Origin: Leptolyngbyaceae cyanobacterium | GTDB taxonomy: Bacteria; Cyanobacteriota; Cyanobacteriia; Cyanobacteriales; Aerosakkonemataceae | Reading direction: 5' to 3' | DNA: 64,000 nt | Assembly: GCA_036703985.1 (NCBI GenBank) | Contig: DATNQN010000057.1 | Location: 248,001 to 312,000 of the forward strand | Shown: one piece after another, positions 1 through 9,966 of the stretch | Layout: each line of letters opens with the position of its first letter | Position numbering within the stretch: position 1 is the stretch's first letter | Made by a program: the position numbers and the translations under genes | Notes under the pieces: generated by a model | Database searches by the model: none | Told to the model about the DNA's origin: nothing | The model's input: the letters and a program-made list of their open reading frames with translations, nothing else

Positions 1-1202
1 GCTGCCCAAGTATCGATTAAAGAAATTTGAATAATATCGAATTTGTCTTGAGATCTCGCAATATAACTGCGGGCTTCATCAGCCACAAATTTAACTTTCG
101 GATTTTTGTCTAAATTGCCCGTAAAATCAGCAAAATTTTTCGTCACCGCATTGATAATATCGTGATTTATTTCAACACCCAGAACCGATTTCTGTCCGAA
201 CAACAAGGCAGAAAGGATATCCCTGCCACCACCGCTACCAATAGCTAAAACATCCGCATCTTGCCGCAAGTGATGAGCTAAGTTAGTGATATCGTATTTC
301 AAATAATCTAATTTATTCAAATCTCCGTCAAACTTAGTCATTACCGTAGCGGCACTGGCATCTATTTTTAATACCAATTCTTCAATTTTATCCTTAATCG
401 GCACGACCGGGCTAAATCCCCAACCGAATGGATGCTGGGTATCTCTATCTTCGCTAACAGTAACGCGAGAAAAAGAATTCCACTTTTCGTAAATAGGTGC
501 AGATTCGTATTTACCCTTTACCCACATTAACCGTAACAAAGGCGATTGTTGATTAACTAAAATCGTGTTAACTACGGCAAATGAACCAAGTAAAAGCGTC
601 GATATAAGCGCAATTTGAACTAATCTTTTATTATTTGTCTCCGAAGCAAATAAAACAGCACCAATTCCTGCCAAACAAGCAACGATAATTACTGCCGTTG
701 GTCCATCAGTGATGCTAATCGCGTAGATTAATAAAATACATCCTAAAGATGCGCCAGCTAAGTCAAAAGCATATAGTTTGCTGACTTGGTGAGGGAATTT
801 AGTTAAAGCCAAACAGATATTTATACCACTAAATATAAAGGGAATTGAAATAACTAAATAAGTTAAGCCAAGGGAAACTACGCCTGCAATTGTGATCTTA
901 GGATCGAAAGGAATAATTAAATGTAATAAAAAACTGATAACTATTGAAATAGCAAATAATAAAGCAGTTGTTGCCAAATGAAATTTAGCTTTTTCTTGGG
1001 TAAAATATTTGGGTAATAAATACACTAATACTGCCCCCACAGTCATGCCAAACATTGCTACAGAAGTAGCCATAAAAGCAAAGTGATACCACATCGTAAC
1101 GCTGAAAATCCGAGTCAGGAGTATTTCAAACATCAAAGTCGCCAACGCGACCATGAATAACCCCATATAAGTCTGTCGTTTTAGATTTACTTCCACATCC
1201 AT
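1..1202 (-). CDS. Membrane spermidine-synthase-like protein (5' part, truncated by window edge)
   Basis: About 400 codons are visible; the 3' end lies beyond base 1. The ATG is at 1202-1200. The N-terminal half holds several hydrophobic membrane segments, beginning near residues 12-30 with a LFMVALATLMFEILLTR-like helix. The second half carries a Rossmann-type SAM or decarboxy-SAM binding loop (GSGGGRD) and, near the visible end, ISLIDTWAA. Such motifs occur in proteins that fuse a multi-pass membrane region to a spermidine-synthase or methyltransferase fold. The substrate is unknown. True polyamine aminopropyl transfer is only one possibility, because many members of this family are uncharacterised. 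The gene is transcribed divergently from pckA. Confidence 0.75.
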   Translation of the reverse strand, partial: MDVEVNLKRQTYMGLFMVALATLMFEILLTRIFSVTMWYHFAFMATSVAMFGMTVGAVLVYLLPKYFTQEKAKFHLATTALLFAISIVISFLLHLIIPFDPKITIAGVVSLGLTYLVISIPFIFSGINICLALTKFPHQVSKLYAFDLAGASLGCILLIYAISITDGPTAVIIVACLAGIGAVLFASETNNKRLVQIALISTLLLGSFAVVNTILVNQQSPLLRLMWVKGKYESAPIYEKWNSFSRVTVSEDRDTQHPFGWGFSPVVPIKDKIEELVLKIDASAATVMTKFDGDLNKLDYLKYDITNLAHHLRQDADVLAIGSGGGRDILSALLFGQKSVLGVEINHDIINAVTKNFADFTGNLDKNPKVKFVADEARSYIARSQDKFDIIQISLIDTWA

Positions 1203-1406
1203 ACTTTTTATCCCCTTACTTTCTAATTAGAAAAAAATTGATTTCGATAGCGTTTTGACATTCTTTTCAAAAATATTTATAAGTATAAAATGGCATCAAT
1301 CTTTGAGAAAAAATAAAGTGTATTGAAACATACGATTAACCATTAACTAAGCAATGTAAGCTGCCAAAAATAGAGACATAAAAAGTATTTAGCCAAGGAG
1401 TTGGCA

Positions 1407-3026
1407 ATGTCACGAACAAGTTTTATTGAAAGCAGCTATGGCCTCGATCGCCAAGGTATTTTACATACAGGTATTCTTTACTGGAATCTACCTACACCCG
1501 CTCTATATGAAGAAGCCGCCCGCCGCCGGGAAGGGACGATTTCTCACATGGGCCCGTTAGTAGTGCGTACTGGACAGTATACAGGTCGATCGCCTAACGA
1601 TAAATTTATCGTGCGAGAACCAGAAAGCGAACAGTATATTTGGTGGGGCAAAGTTAACCAAGCTTTCGATCCGCAACGCTTCGAGGGTTTATACGCCAGA
1701 ATGCTAGCTTACCTACAAGGACGGGATCTATTTATTCAAGATTCCTATGCAGGGGCAGATTCCAACTATCGCATTTCCGTGCGGGTGATTACCGAAACAG
1801 CATGGCATAGTCTGTTTGCCCGGAACTTATTCATCCAGCCATCAGATGAAGAACTAAAAGATTTTATCCCAGATTTCACCATTATCAACCTGCCCAACTT
1901 TCATGCAGTACCAGAGATAGATGGGACTCGCAGTGATGCCTTTATCATCGTTAACTTCGCCCGTCGGTTGATTTTGATTGGTGGCACCAGCTACGCCGGA
2001 GAAATTAAAAAATCCGTTTTCACAATTCTTAATTATCTGCTGCCTCATAAAAAAGTACTCTCAATGCACTGTTCTGCCAACATTGGTGCAGATGGTGACA
2101 CAGCGATTTTCTTTGGTTTGTCTGGAACTGGCAAAACTACTCTTTCGGCAGATCCTTCTCGTACTCTGATCGGTGACGATGAGCATGGTTGGAGCGATCG
2201 AGGAATTTTCAACTTTGAAGGCGGTTGCTACGCTAAGGTGATTCGCCTCTCACCCGTCGCAGAACCGGAAATTTACAAAACTACTCGCTGCTTTGGCACA
2301 GTTTTGGAAAATGTGGCGATCGAACCCGGAGACCGCCGCTTAGACTTAGATGATGATAGCCTCACCGAAAATACCCGCGCCGCTTATCCTTTATCCCACA
2401 TTCCCAACGCCAGCCGCACGGGTATGGGCAACCATCCGAAAAACGTCATCTTCCTAACGGCTGATGCTTTTGGCGTTATGCCACCGATCGCCCGCTTAAC
2501 AAAAGAGCAAGCGATGTATCATTTCCTCAGCGGTTATACTGCCAAAGTTGCCGGCACGGAACGAGGTATGGGAAGCGAACCGCAAGCCACCTTTAGCGCT
2601 TGTTTCGGCGCACCTTTCATGGCATTACATCCCAGCGTTTATGCCGAACTACTGGGACACCGCATCGAAGCTCACAATGTTAAAGTTTGGCTAGTCAATA
2701 CTGGTTGGACGAGTGGGCCTTACGGAGTCGGCCATCGGATGTCTATCAAGCACACCCGCGCCTTATTAACCGCCGCATTGACAGGTGCTTTGGATAACGT
2801 GCCAATGATAGAAGATCCTGTATTCGGTTTCCAAGTGCCAGAAACTTGTCCCGGCGTACCAAAAGATGTCCTCAAACCTCGCTTAACTTGGCACGATCCT
2901 GCTGCGTATGATGCCCAAGCACAGAAATTGGCACAAATGTTTATCGACAATTTCAAACAATTCACCGATGTAGTTGATGCGAAAATAATGCACGGCGCAC
3001 CTCGGATCGCTCAGTTAGTATCGTAG
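1407..3026 (+). CDS. pckA: Phosphoenolpyruvate carboxykinase (ATP)
   Basis: The enzyme converts oxaloacetate plus ATP to PEP, CO2 and ADP in the cytoplasm, for gluconeogenesis or anaplerotic balance. The predicted protein is 539 aa, normal for the family. The P-loop kinase-1a motif [11 protein letters not shown] lies near residues 237-247 and the kinase-2/metal motif GDDEHGW near 256-262. The reading frame is open from a TTG at 1401, but the ribosome-binding site AAGGAG (1395-1400) abuts that TTG. It sits six bases before the ATG at 1407, so 1407 is the better start. The stop codon lies inside a 10-bp direct repeat flanking a MITE-like element. ATP-type PEPCK has a patchy distribution in cyanobacteria (general knowledge). 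Confidence 0.95.
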   Translation: MSRTSFIESSYGLDRQGILHTGILYWNLPTPALYEEAARRREGTISHMGPLVVRTGQYTGRSPNDKFIVREPESEQYIWWGKVNQAFDPQRFEGLYARMLAYLQGRDLFIQDSYAGADSNYRISVRVITETAWHSLFARNLFIQPSDEELKDFIPDFTIINLPNFHAVPEIDGTRSDAFIIVNFARRLILIGGTSYAGEIKKSVFTILNYLLPHKKVLSMHCSANIGADGDTAIFFGLSGTGKTTLSADPSRTLIGDDEHGWSDRGIFNFEGGCYAKVIRLSPVAEPEIYKTTRCFGTVLENVAIEPGDRRLDLDDDSLTENTRAAYPLSHIPNASRTGMGNHPKNVIFLTADAFGVMPPIARLTKEQAMYHFLSGYTAKVAGTERGMGSEPQATFSACFGAPFMALHPSVYAELLGHRIEAHNVKVWLVNTGWTSGPYGVGHRMSIKHTRALLTAALTGALDNVPMIEDPVFGFQVPETCPGVPKDVLKPRLTWHDPAAYDAQAQKLAQMFIDNFKQFTDVVDAKIMHGAPRIAQLVS

Positions 3027-3147
3027 TCAATACTGCTCGGTTAAGTTTGTAATTCTTCCTTGTTGGTTGGGAAAAGGGTAAAGGGTAAAGGAATAATCCC
3101 ATCCTTTCCCCCTTTCCCCTTTAACCGAGCAGTATTGGTATCGTAGT
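3018..3147. mobile_element. MITE-like element with 17-bp terminal inverted repeats and 10-bp flanking direct repeat
   Basis: The arm CAATACTGCTCGGTTAA (3028-3044) is perfectly inverted at 3121-3137. GTATCGTAGT occurs immediately outside both ends (3018-3027 and 3138-3147), as expected of a target-site duplication. The 110-bp core has a purine-rich half (GGGAAAAGGGTAAAGGG) and a pyrimidine-rich half (TTTCCCCCTTTCCCC) that can extend the stem. There is no coding capacity. The left direct repeat includes the pckA stop codon. The folded transcript could also serve as a pckA terminator. Confidence 0.7.
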
Positions 3148-3271
3148 AAATTTTTAGCTTTTTACTCTCTCCCCAAATAATGAGTGAAAGAACTCAAAAA
3201 CCCGGCTTTTGAGTACCAGATTCACTTAGAAAGCGCTGAATCTATTAAAATTTTGACATTGTAGGATTTGA

Positions 3272-3794
3272 TTAAATTAGTACTTCTTGGCCAAAAAATA
3301 AAGGTTTTTTACTTCTAGCCCACCTTTTAGCATCAATAGATTGCCAAGCTTGTGTTTTTGCAAAACTCTCTACTTTGGACAAACTCATAACAATCATACC
3401 AAGATTATCCCTAGTAGCATAAAAAATTTCTTGCATTAGGTCTTTCTCAATATTTATTTCACACAAAGTATTAGCCTATAAATAAAGGCCGCTTCGTTAG
3501 TTCCAAATGCTCGATAACCGACTCTATTAATACAGATATTCGGTTAACTTTAGTAGAGTAGCCTAGTTTGGTAAGAATTTTATTGAGCATAGTCGTAGGA
3601 GTATCAGTTGCTAATGCTTTGACAAATACACCGTTGACCTGATTGGATAACCAAGCTACTGCTTTAGTTTTTCCATAACCAGTTTCTCCAGAAACTAAAC
3701 CTATTCCTGGAGTAGAAACATCTCGCAATGCAGGAAATGCAAAAGCGCTACTTAGTTTCATCAAATTATTAACTATAATCAGAACGTCCTTCAT
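3272..3794 (-). pseudogene. Remnant of a MuB-like transposition ATPase
   Basis: The 5' fragment (3794-3471, 107 codons) has a Walker A loop, GETGYGKTKAVA, and the sequence NGVFVKALATDTPTTML, which resembles MuB/phage-B-type AAA ATPases. It stops after LFIG, where the Walker B acidic pair is expected. Reading continues in the next frame as ANTLCEINIEKDLMQEIFYA and runs to a stop at 3272, resembling the part of the family after Walker B. A short deletion at about 3473-3480 would explain both the frame change and the missing acidic residues. No MuA-like transposase is present nearby. This is a dead gene fragment; whether it came from a phage or a Tn7/Mu-like transposon cannot be told. Confidence 0.65.
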
Positions 3795-3868
3795 TATTTC
3801 ACCTAATTAAAGACAAGAGGATTTAGCATTTTGAGAAGGTTGCCTAAAAAATCAGAAAATTATGCTCA

Positions 3869-4963
3869 TTATGTTGAAGCATAAACTTGTCGATAGTAAG
3901 CTTGATACTCTTCAGATAACAACGGTTCCCACCATTCTCGATTGTTCAAATACCATTCAACAGTTTTTCTTAAACCTTCTTCTACTGTTACGGAAGGACT
4001 CCAACCTAATTGAGTTTTCAATTTAGTAGAATTGATCGCATATCTTCGATCGTGTCCCGGCCTATCCTTGACAAATGTAATTAAATCGCTACAAGGACGT
4101 ACTGGCAAATCGGCTGCTAATTCATCCATTAATTGACATAAAGTTTTCACTAAATCAATATTTTTTATTTCATTGTTGCCGCCAACATTGTAAGTTTCTC
4201 CGGGTTGACCGCGATGAATTACTACATCTAAGGCACGGCAATGATCGATTACGAAAAGCCAATCCCGCACGTTCTGTCCATCACCGTAAACAGGTAATGG
4301 TTTGCCAATTAAAGCATTAATACACATTAAAGGAATAAGCTTTTCAGGGAATTGATAAGGGCCGTAATTATTCGAGCAATTAGTAATAATTGTTGGTAAA
4401 CCGTAAGTATGATGATACGCTCTCACTAAATGGTCGCTACCAGCTTTTGATGCGGAATAAGGACTGTTAGGCGCATAAGGTGTGGTTTCCGTAAAGGCGG
4501 GGTCGTTAGGGCCAAGACTACCGTAAACTTCATCGGTGGAAACGTGGAGGAAAACCCCCTCTTTGCCGCTCAAATTCTGCCAATGTTGTCGAAAGGCATC
4601 TAGTAGGGTAAACGTACCTACCACATTGGTTTGGACGAAAGCACCAGGGCCTAAAATCGATCGATCGACATGAGACTCCGCCGCAAAATGAGCGATCGTA
4701 TCGATATTTTCTTCCTGTAAAAGTTTATCTACTAGTGCGCGATCGCAAATATCCCCTTGCACGAAGCGAAAATTTTGTCTACCCTCTAAAGAAGCTAAAT
4801 TGCGACGATTTCCCGCATAAGTCAGGGCATCCAATACCACTACCCGGTCATCTGGATAAGCATCGCACCAGTAAAGTACGAAATTAGCGCCAATAAAACC
4901 AGCACCGCCCGTCACTAACAAACAGCGCGATTCTCGTATATCTTTATTCAAAGTATCTGTCAT
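3869..4963 (-). CDS. rfbB: dTDP-glucose 4,6-dehydratase
   Basis: The enzyme converts dTDP-glucose to dTDP-4-keto-6-deoxyglucose, an early step of dTDP-rhamnose and other deoxysugar synthesis for surface polysaccharides. The protein is 364 aa, typical for the family. It has an N-terminal NAD-binding GGAGFIG motif (about 19-25), the STDEVYG motif (142-148) and a YSASK catalytic Tyr-Lys pair (Tyr169, Lys173). The rfbA, rfbC and rfbD partners are not in the window. Nearby CapA-like and heptose-kinase genes suggest an envelope-sugar neighbourhood, but they are not in one operon. Confidence 0.93.
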   Translation of the reverse strand: MTDTLNKDIRESRCLLVTGGAGFIGANFVLYWCDAYPDDRVVVLDALTYAGNRRNLASLEGRQNFRFVQGDICDRALVDKLLQEENIDTIAHFAAESHVDRSILGPGAFVQTNVVGTFTLLDAFRQHWQNLSGKEGVFLHVSTDEVYGSLGPNDPAFTETTPYAPNSPYSASKAGSDHLVRAYHHTYGLPTIITNCSNNYGPYQFPEKLIPLMCINALIGKPLPVYGDGQNVRDWLFVIDHCRALDVVIHRGQPGETYNVGGNNEIKNIDLVKTLCQLMDELAADLPVRPCSDLITFVKDRPGHDRRYAINSTKLKTQLGWSPSVTVEEGLRKTVEWYLNNREWWEPLLSEEYQAYYRQVYAST

Positions 4964-5045
4964 TTTCTAACAAATCCCCCTTCTCCGGTTTAAACTTTGT
5001 TCAGCCGTAATATTAGGCAGTTTATCAGTTGGTGTGAGGCAACTT

Positions 5046-6758
5046 ATGGTGAGTCAGGTGACTAAGCAAAACGTTTTAACTTTGGCACAACAAGGAGATC
5101 CGGATGCGATCGCCTCTTTAATCAATCAAGTGATCCAGAAAAAGGGCATGACAGCCACTGCCAAGGCTAAAGGTACTTGCCTCCATATAGTTATCGTCTC
5201 AGATCGAGTACCGGAACAAACCTCCTGCCTCCGCTTCGTCCACGATGGGATGGTACGCTTAAATGCCAAGTCGGTTGACTCCGTTCGCGTTTACGGGCGG
5301 CGCAGCGACCAAAAATGGCCTTCCTGGACAGAGTTCTTTGAATTAAAACAACCAGTTTACGCTGCTCCCAATCCAACTTTACCGCGTCTGGAAGCGCCCC
5401 CCGCCCAGCTAAAACGCAAACCACTTAAAGTCAAAAGAAACTTTAGAAAAAAAGTCAGTTTCATTTTATTTGGCGGCATTTGTTGGATTTTATTTGCCAC
5501 AGTAGGTTTTATAGTAAGAGCTAAAATTGACTCTCAACTTGCCACCAAATCCGAGCAACCAAATGCAGTAGCGCAAATCACCCCAGAAAATGCGCCCAAA
5601 CCTCAACCAATTGCTCAAAAGCCGCAAAGAACGGGAGTACCAGAGCCACCTAAAAAAACATCTCCTGCTTCAGCTACTAATCAAAAACTAACACCATTTA
5701 TAGCGCCACAAAAATCACCAACGTCTCAAATCGCTCCGATACCAACTCAAAAACCTGCCGCCGTTTCAACTTCACAACCTCCTGCTACGAATGCAGATAT
5801 TATTTCTATTAAAGCAGTTGGTGATATCGTTCCCGGCACTAATTTCCCCAACAATCGGCTACCCAGCAATAGTAAACAACTATTCCAAAACGTCAAACCT
5901 TATTTACAAGGCGCTGATATTTTATTCGGCAATTTTGAAAGTACCCTCACCAATTATCCGAGAACACCAAAGAATGTTAGCCGTCCGATGGTTCATGCCT
6001 TTCGCACGCCCCCAGAGTATGCCAAACTCATGAAAGAAACTGGGTTTGATGTTTTGAGCGTAGCTAACAACCATTCCCTCGATTTTGCGATGAATGGCTT
6101 TAACGACACTCTGAAAAACATCGAACAGGCGGGAATGACACCTGTTGGCAAAAAAAATCAAATTGCCTATGTGAATGTCAAGAATAGTCGCGTTGCTTTC
6201 ATCGGTTTCAGCCACTTAGATCTGCACAATTCAATTAACGATCTGGCTTCTGCCAAAAAATTAGTGATCGAAGCCAAGAAAAATGCTGAAATTGTCGTGA
6301 TTTCAGTTCACGCTGGGGCAGAAGGAACGGGTGCGATGCGAGTAAAAAACAAACAAGAAATGTTCTACGGTGAAAATCGAGGAAACAAAGTTTTGTTTGC
6401 TCGGACTTTAATCGATCATGGGGCAGATTTGGTTTTGGGACATGGCCCTCACGTACCCAGAGCAATGGAGTTATATAAAGGAAAATTAATTGCTTATTCT
6501 TTAGGTAATTTTGTTGGATATAGGACTTTATCCACTTGGGGAGCGTTGGGGCAATCGCTGATTTTAGATGTAAAACTTAACTCACAAGGGGATTTTGTTT
6601 CTGGCAAAATTATTCCGGTTCAATTAGATCGCAGAGGTATTCCTTCCCCAGATAAATCTTCACGCAGCGTCAATTTAATTCGCAATCTTACTAAGATGGA
6701 TTTTCCCAATACCAATCTAAAAATTGATGGTAAAGGGCAAATTTTGAAACAGTCTTAA
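5046..6758 (+). CDS. Membrane-anchored CapA-family metallophosphatase-like protein
   Basis: The frame opens at a GTG (5034), but the ATG at 5046 is a plausible start; no clear ribosome site decides between them. A roughly 130-residue N-terminal domain (VSQVTKQNVLTLAQQGDPDA onward) precedes one hydrophobic segment near 141-162 (long-form numbering). A Pro/Thr/Gln-rich linker follows to about 253, then a CapA (PGA_cap) domain. That domain shows AVGDIVPG, GNFES, ANNHSLDF and GHGPHVPRAME, the metal-binding pattern of the calcineurin-like fold. CapA proteins take part in poly-gamma-glutamate or capsule synthesis in other bacteria. The domain order suggests a cytoplasmic sensor-like N-terminus and an external phosphatase-like domain, but the substrate is unknown. 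Confidence 0.8.
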   Translation: MVSQVTKQNVLTLAQQGDPDAIASLINQVIQKKGMTATAKAKGTCLHIVIVSDRVPEQTSCLRFVHDGMVRLNAKSVDSVRVYGRRSDQKWPSWTEFFELKQPVYAAPNPTLPRLEAPPAQLKRKPLKVKRNFRKKVSFILFGGICWILFATVGFIVRAKIDSQLATKSEQPNAVAQITPENAPKPQPIAQKPQRTGVPEPPKKTSPASATNQKLTPFIAPQKSPTSQIAPIPTQKPAAVSTSQPPATNADIISIKAVGDIVPGTNFPNNRLPSNSKQLFQNVKPYLQGADILFGNFESTLTNYPRTPKNVSRPMVHAFRTPPEYAKLMKETGFDVLSVANNHSLDFAMNGFNDTLKNIEQAGMTPVGKKNQIAYVNVKNSRVAFIGFSHLDLHNSINDLASAKKLVIEAKKNAEIVVISVHAGAEGTGAMRVKNKQEMFYGENRGNKVLFARTLIDHGADLVLGHGPHVPRAMELYKGKLIAYSLGNFVGYRTLSTWGALGQSLILDVKLNSQGDFVSGKIIPVQLDRRGIPSPDKSSRSVNLIRNLTKMDFPNTNLKIDGKGQILKQS

Positions 6759-6790
6759 AGCGCGTTTTATTAACTGTTAACAGTTAAAGA

Positions 6791-7816
6791 TTACAATTCT
6801 AATAAAGTTTCCAAGGCAGCTTTGATTTCTTCAGGGGTTGTGGTAGATGTACCGAATTTACGCACCACAATGCTGGCTGCCAAATTGCCTAAAACCGCTG
6901 CTTCCCAAAACGAAGCACCTGCATTTAACGCCAGGGTTAGTCCTGCTACGACAGTATCCCCTGCCCCTGTCACATCGAATACCTCTGTTCGGTTAAAGGC
7001 GGGGATGTGAGATTGGTTGCCGGCACGATCGAACAAACTCATTCCCTCTTCTCCACGGGTAATCAAAATTTGCTCGGCTTTAGTTAATTTTAAAAGGTCG
7101 CGTCCAGCTTGACTTAAAGTTTGTTCGGATGCGATCGCGTATCCCACCGCCTTTTCCGCCTCCGGTAAATTCGGGGTAAATACGGTAGCTCCTTTGTATC
7201 TTTGCAAACCTTTTTGCGTGTCTACGATCGTCCGAGAATGCGATAGCGCCGCCTCGATCGTCGGTTGAGTAAACACCCCATCCCCATAATCCGAACAAAC
7301 TACCGCATCTACAGTATCTAACTGACTGCGAATATACTCAGCCAGTTGCAGTTGCAAATCCGTTTCTGGTAAATCGTCAGATTTGCGATCGACGCGCACG
7401 ATTTGCTGGGTCACAGACTGACGAGCATGACCGGAAATTCGGGTTTTCGTAACAGTAGGACGTTTCGGATCGATCGACATTCCACTAGTATCGATTCCTA
7501 CCCTCTCAAAAATTCGTCGCAGGGCTTGTCCCTGTTCATCTTTGCCAATAAATCCAGCCACCTTTACTTTTGCACCCAATTTGGCCAAGTTATAAACAGC
7601 ATTAGCCCCACCTCCCGGCACCTGTCGAGTTTGTTCGTGACGAACGATCAACACTGGCGCTTCGCGAGAAATCCGCTCCACTTGACCGGTTAGAAACTCA
7701 TCCAGAGTCAAATCACCTACTACTAATACCCGCGACTGGCTAAATTTTTCCAACAAAGAAAACAATCGTTCAGAAGCAGAACGCAATACAGGCAAAAAAT
7801 CATAATCCTGGGTCAT
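6791..7816 (-). CDS. rfaE1: D-glycero-beta-D-manno-heptose-7-phosphate kinase (PfkB family)
   Basis: A ribokinase/PfkB-fold sugar kinase of 341 aa. It carries the substrate motif PGGGANAVYNLAKLGA (about 67-82) and the C-terminal DVTGAGD (281-287), whose final Asp is the catalytic base. The length and sequence fit the kinase half of HldE/RfaE, which makes heptose-1,7-bisphosphate for ADP-heptose. The cytidylyltransferase half is absent, so this is the stand-alone kinase type. It is transcribed convergently with the CapA-like gene, with about 30 bases between them. A kinase for another sugar phosphate remains possible. Confidence 0.82.
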   Translation of the reverse strand: MTQDYDFLPVLRSASERLFSLLEKFSQSRVLVVGDLTLDEFLTGQVERISREAPVLIVRHEQTRQVPGGGANAVYNLAKLGAKVKVAGFIGKDEQGQALRRIFERVGIDTSGMSIDPKRPTVTKTRISGHARQSVTQQIVRVDRKSDDLPETDLQLQLAEYIRSQLDTVDAVVCSDYGDGVFTQPTIEAALSHSRTIVDTQKGLQRYKGATVFTPNLPEAEKAVGYAIASEQTLSQAGRDLLKLTKAEQILITRGEEGMSLFDRAGNQSHIPAFNRTEVFDVTGAGDTVVAGLTLALNAGASFWEAAVLGNLAASIVVRKFGTSTTTPEEIKAALETLLEL

Positions 7817-7912
7817 ATATAAAAATTAGACAACGAAAGCTTCTCAACGCAAAAAGCCTTTTCGACTCCTTGCCTAGTTTTCCCCATACCATCAGCCTAA
7901 CCGCAAATTAAT

Positions 7913-9271
7913 TTATCTTTTAGGCGATCTCGTTGTGGCGGCAGGTAAACCATCTTGGTCGATTTCGATTTGATACAGATAAGCTTCATACTTACCAGTT
8001 GGTGGAAGAGAAGAGCGCTTTTGAATATTATCGATCGCTGTTCGATCGAGTCTAGAATCACCAGTACTGCGGATCAGTTCTGCATCACCGATCTTTTTGC
8101 CTTCCGGGTTAACCAATATAATCACGCTGGCAACAGTCACATCGGGCAACTTGACTTTCAAGGGAGACTTCACAAAAACCCGATCTGGCATGGGAGTAGG
8201 CATCAGTTCTCGTGAAAACTGCTTGCGGCGGTCTTCCAACCAAGTACTCAGCGTACCAAATGCCAGCGCATTCTTTTGGTTTTCCGTTAGGGAACGCGAC
8301 CCAGAGGAAGTGGTATTTTCTGGCGTTGAACCAGAAGCGGACGGTTTCGGATAAAAATGGGGCAGATGAGCTTGTAAATTTTCAGGACTGAGAGTATTAT
8401 TTCCCGTTTCAGTTGTCATACTTTCCGTGCGTGTCGAACCTGAAACAGAAGCCGTCTCGGGCAGCATCCCCTCCGTTACCCCAAGCGGTAATCTACCACT
8501 AGACGGTCGATCGCTACTTCGCGTGGGTTTTTCCCCATTTTGATTAACTGGAGACCGTTGATTATTAGTTCGTGTAGGCTTCTTTCCATCTTCAGTTAGG
8601 CTAGCGGGAGCTATATTATCAGGTTGCTCGTTATTAGTTTGTAAAGGCTTCTTTCCATCTTCATTTCCCGTGCTGGTATTAGTTTTGGGATTGCGAGAAT
8701 CTTGTTCGGCTAGGTATCTTTCGATCGATTCTTTTAAGCCATCACTGCCTAATTGAGCCTTGGGAGACAAACTTGACTCGGATTGCAATGGTTTTCCAGA
8801 ATCATCAGTAGTCGATCGATTCCTTGATGAATCAGCCGAAGGTTTTGGCCGATCTTGAGAAGATAATTCTGGAGTACCTGGAACCGTTACTTGAGCGCGA
8901 CCCCTGACCCCGTTAGCAGAAGGGGATTGCTTGACAGGAACATCATTTGGATTTGGGGGAATCAGCGGCAAGCCCGGAGGATAAGTTGATAAGGAGGGCA
9001 AAGGAGGCAAAATATTAGTGGGTGGTGGCACCGAGACATTAGGCAAGTAGGATCGAGCCAAGGAATATTCCGGCAAACGGCTCATTTCGCTGGGAGTCAA
9101 CTGCACAACTCCCACAGTCCTTTGCTCTGAAGATGATGATTTTGAAGAAGATAAAGTTGGCTCAACAACCCAGATCAGTCCGTGAAGACCCACCGAGATC
9201 GCAGTTGCCAACAAAGTCGGCAGGTTAATCGTGGTTTCTGAAAATTGGTGAATTCTAGATAAGGAAGACAT
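7913..9271 (-). CDS. TonB-like protein
   Basis: The 452-aa protein has one N-terminal membrane segment (about 18-36, LPTLLATAISVGLHGLIWVV). A long Pro/Ser/Asn-rich low-complexity stretch (about 40-335) follows. It contains three near-identical DGKKP or NGEKP units with TNN or TRS-type continuations (EDGKKPLQTN, EDGKKPTRTN, QNGEKPTRSS). The C-terminal 80 residues resemble the TonB C-terminal fold (VTVASVIILVNPEGKKIGDA, then STGDSRLDRTAID). TonB couples the proton-motive force to outer-membrane receptors through ExbB and ExbD. Neither partner nor receptor is in the window, so the pairing is unknown. Confidence 0.75.
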   Translation of the reverse strand: MSSLSRIHQFSETTINLPTLLATAISVGLHGLIWVVEPTLSSSKSSSSEQRTVGVVQLTPSEMSRLPEYSLARSYLPNVSVPPPTNILPPLPSLSTYPPGLPLIPPNPNDVPVKQSPSANGVRGRAQVTVPGTPELSSQDRPKPSADSSRNRSTTDDSGKPLQSESSLSPKAQLGSDGLKESIERYLAEQDSRNPKTNTSTGNEDGKKPLQTNNEQPDNIAPASLTEDGKKPTRTNNQRSPVNQNGEKPTRSSDRPSSGRLPLGVTEGMLPETASVSGSTRTESMTTETGNNTLSPENLQAHLPHFYPKPSASGSTPENTTSSGSRSLTENQKNALAFGTLSTWLEDRRKQFSRELMPTPMPDRVFVKSPLKVKLPDVTVASVIILVNPEGKKIGDAELIRSTGDSRLDRTAIDNIQKRSSLPPTGKYEAYLYQIEIDQDGLPAATTRSPKR

Positions 9272-9369
9272 GGCAGTTACTGAATGCTGAGTCTTGGCTT
9301 TGACAGGCTGTTGTCTTTTGCGATCGGAAAGACACCTTCCGATTTCGATATTATTCTAATCTTCATGAA

Positions 9370-9966
9370 CTACCGCCCGTGAGCTTCGCTCTCAGGCGTT
9401 TTCTGACGCTTCTTCTCCCACGCTTGCCGAAATCCTCCACAGTGTTTTGTGGGGATTTCGGTAGAGGCTTGAGATCCACGTTTATCCAGGCTAGTTCCTA
9501 ACCCGGTTGCCCATAACAGGCAAACTTTTGCTGAAGCTACATCTCTATCCTCGACACAACCACAAAGACATTGATGTAGACGTTGAGCTAGTGTTTTAGG
9601 TTTGACCTCCCAACACTCAGGGCATCGCTGAGAAGGCTTGAGTGTTTTGGTCGGAGCTTCTAGGAATATCCCACCAGCTTCAGCTAACTTGTACTCCAGC
9701 AACCCTGCCAAGAAGCCCCAACCTACATCTAAAATGGAACGGTTTAGTCCCGATTTTTGGCGCTTCCGTTTTCCAGTTTTTGGCTTTTTGGTCATCCCCT
9801 TGATGTTGAGTTTTTCCGTCACAACCATGCTATGACTGCTGACTATCTGTGTCGTGACCTGATGCAAACGCCTCCAGTAGCTCAACTTTTGGGCTTGAGC
9901 AATGGATGGATAGAGTCGGAAGGTGCAACGGCGAGTTATCATGCTCAATATTATGACCATATTCAC
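9370..9966 (-). pseudogene. tnpB: Internally deleted TnpB (IS605 OrfB)
   Basis: The frame has 198 codons, against about 400 in an intact TnpB. The first part (RRCTFRLYPSIAQAQKL) matches the usual TnpB N-terminus. It then jumps directly to sequence around the second RuvC block (MVVTEKLNIKGM), followed by the zinc-binding CPEC and CLCGC pairs and DRDVASAK (third RuvC block). The first RuvC aspartate region is missing, so nuclease activity is not expected. The open frame is unbroken across the deletion junction near residue 33. The true initiation codon could be downstream of 9966. Confidence 0.75.

Noticed and set aside
7403-7693. 96-codon plus-strand frame inside the heptose kinase gene
   Set aside because: It is antisense to a well-supported conserved gene; composition is that of a shadow frame.
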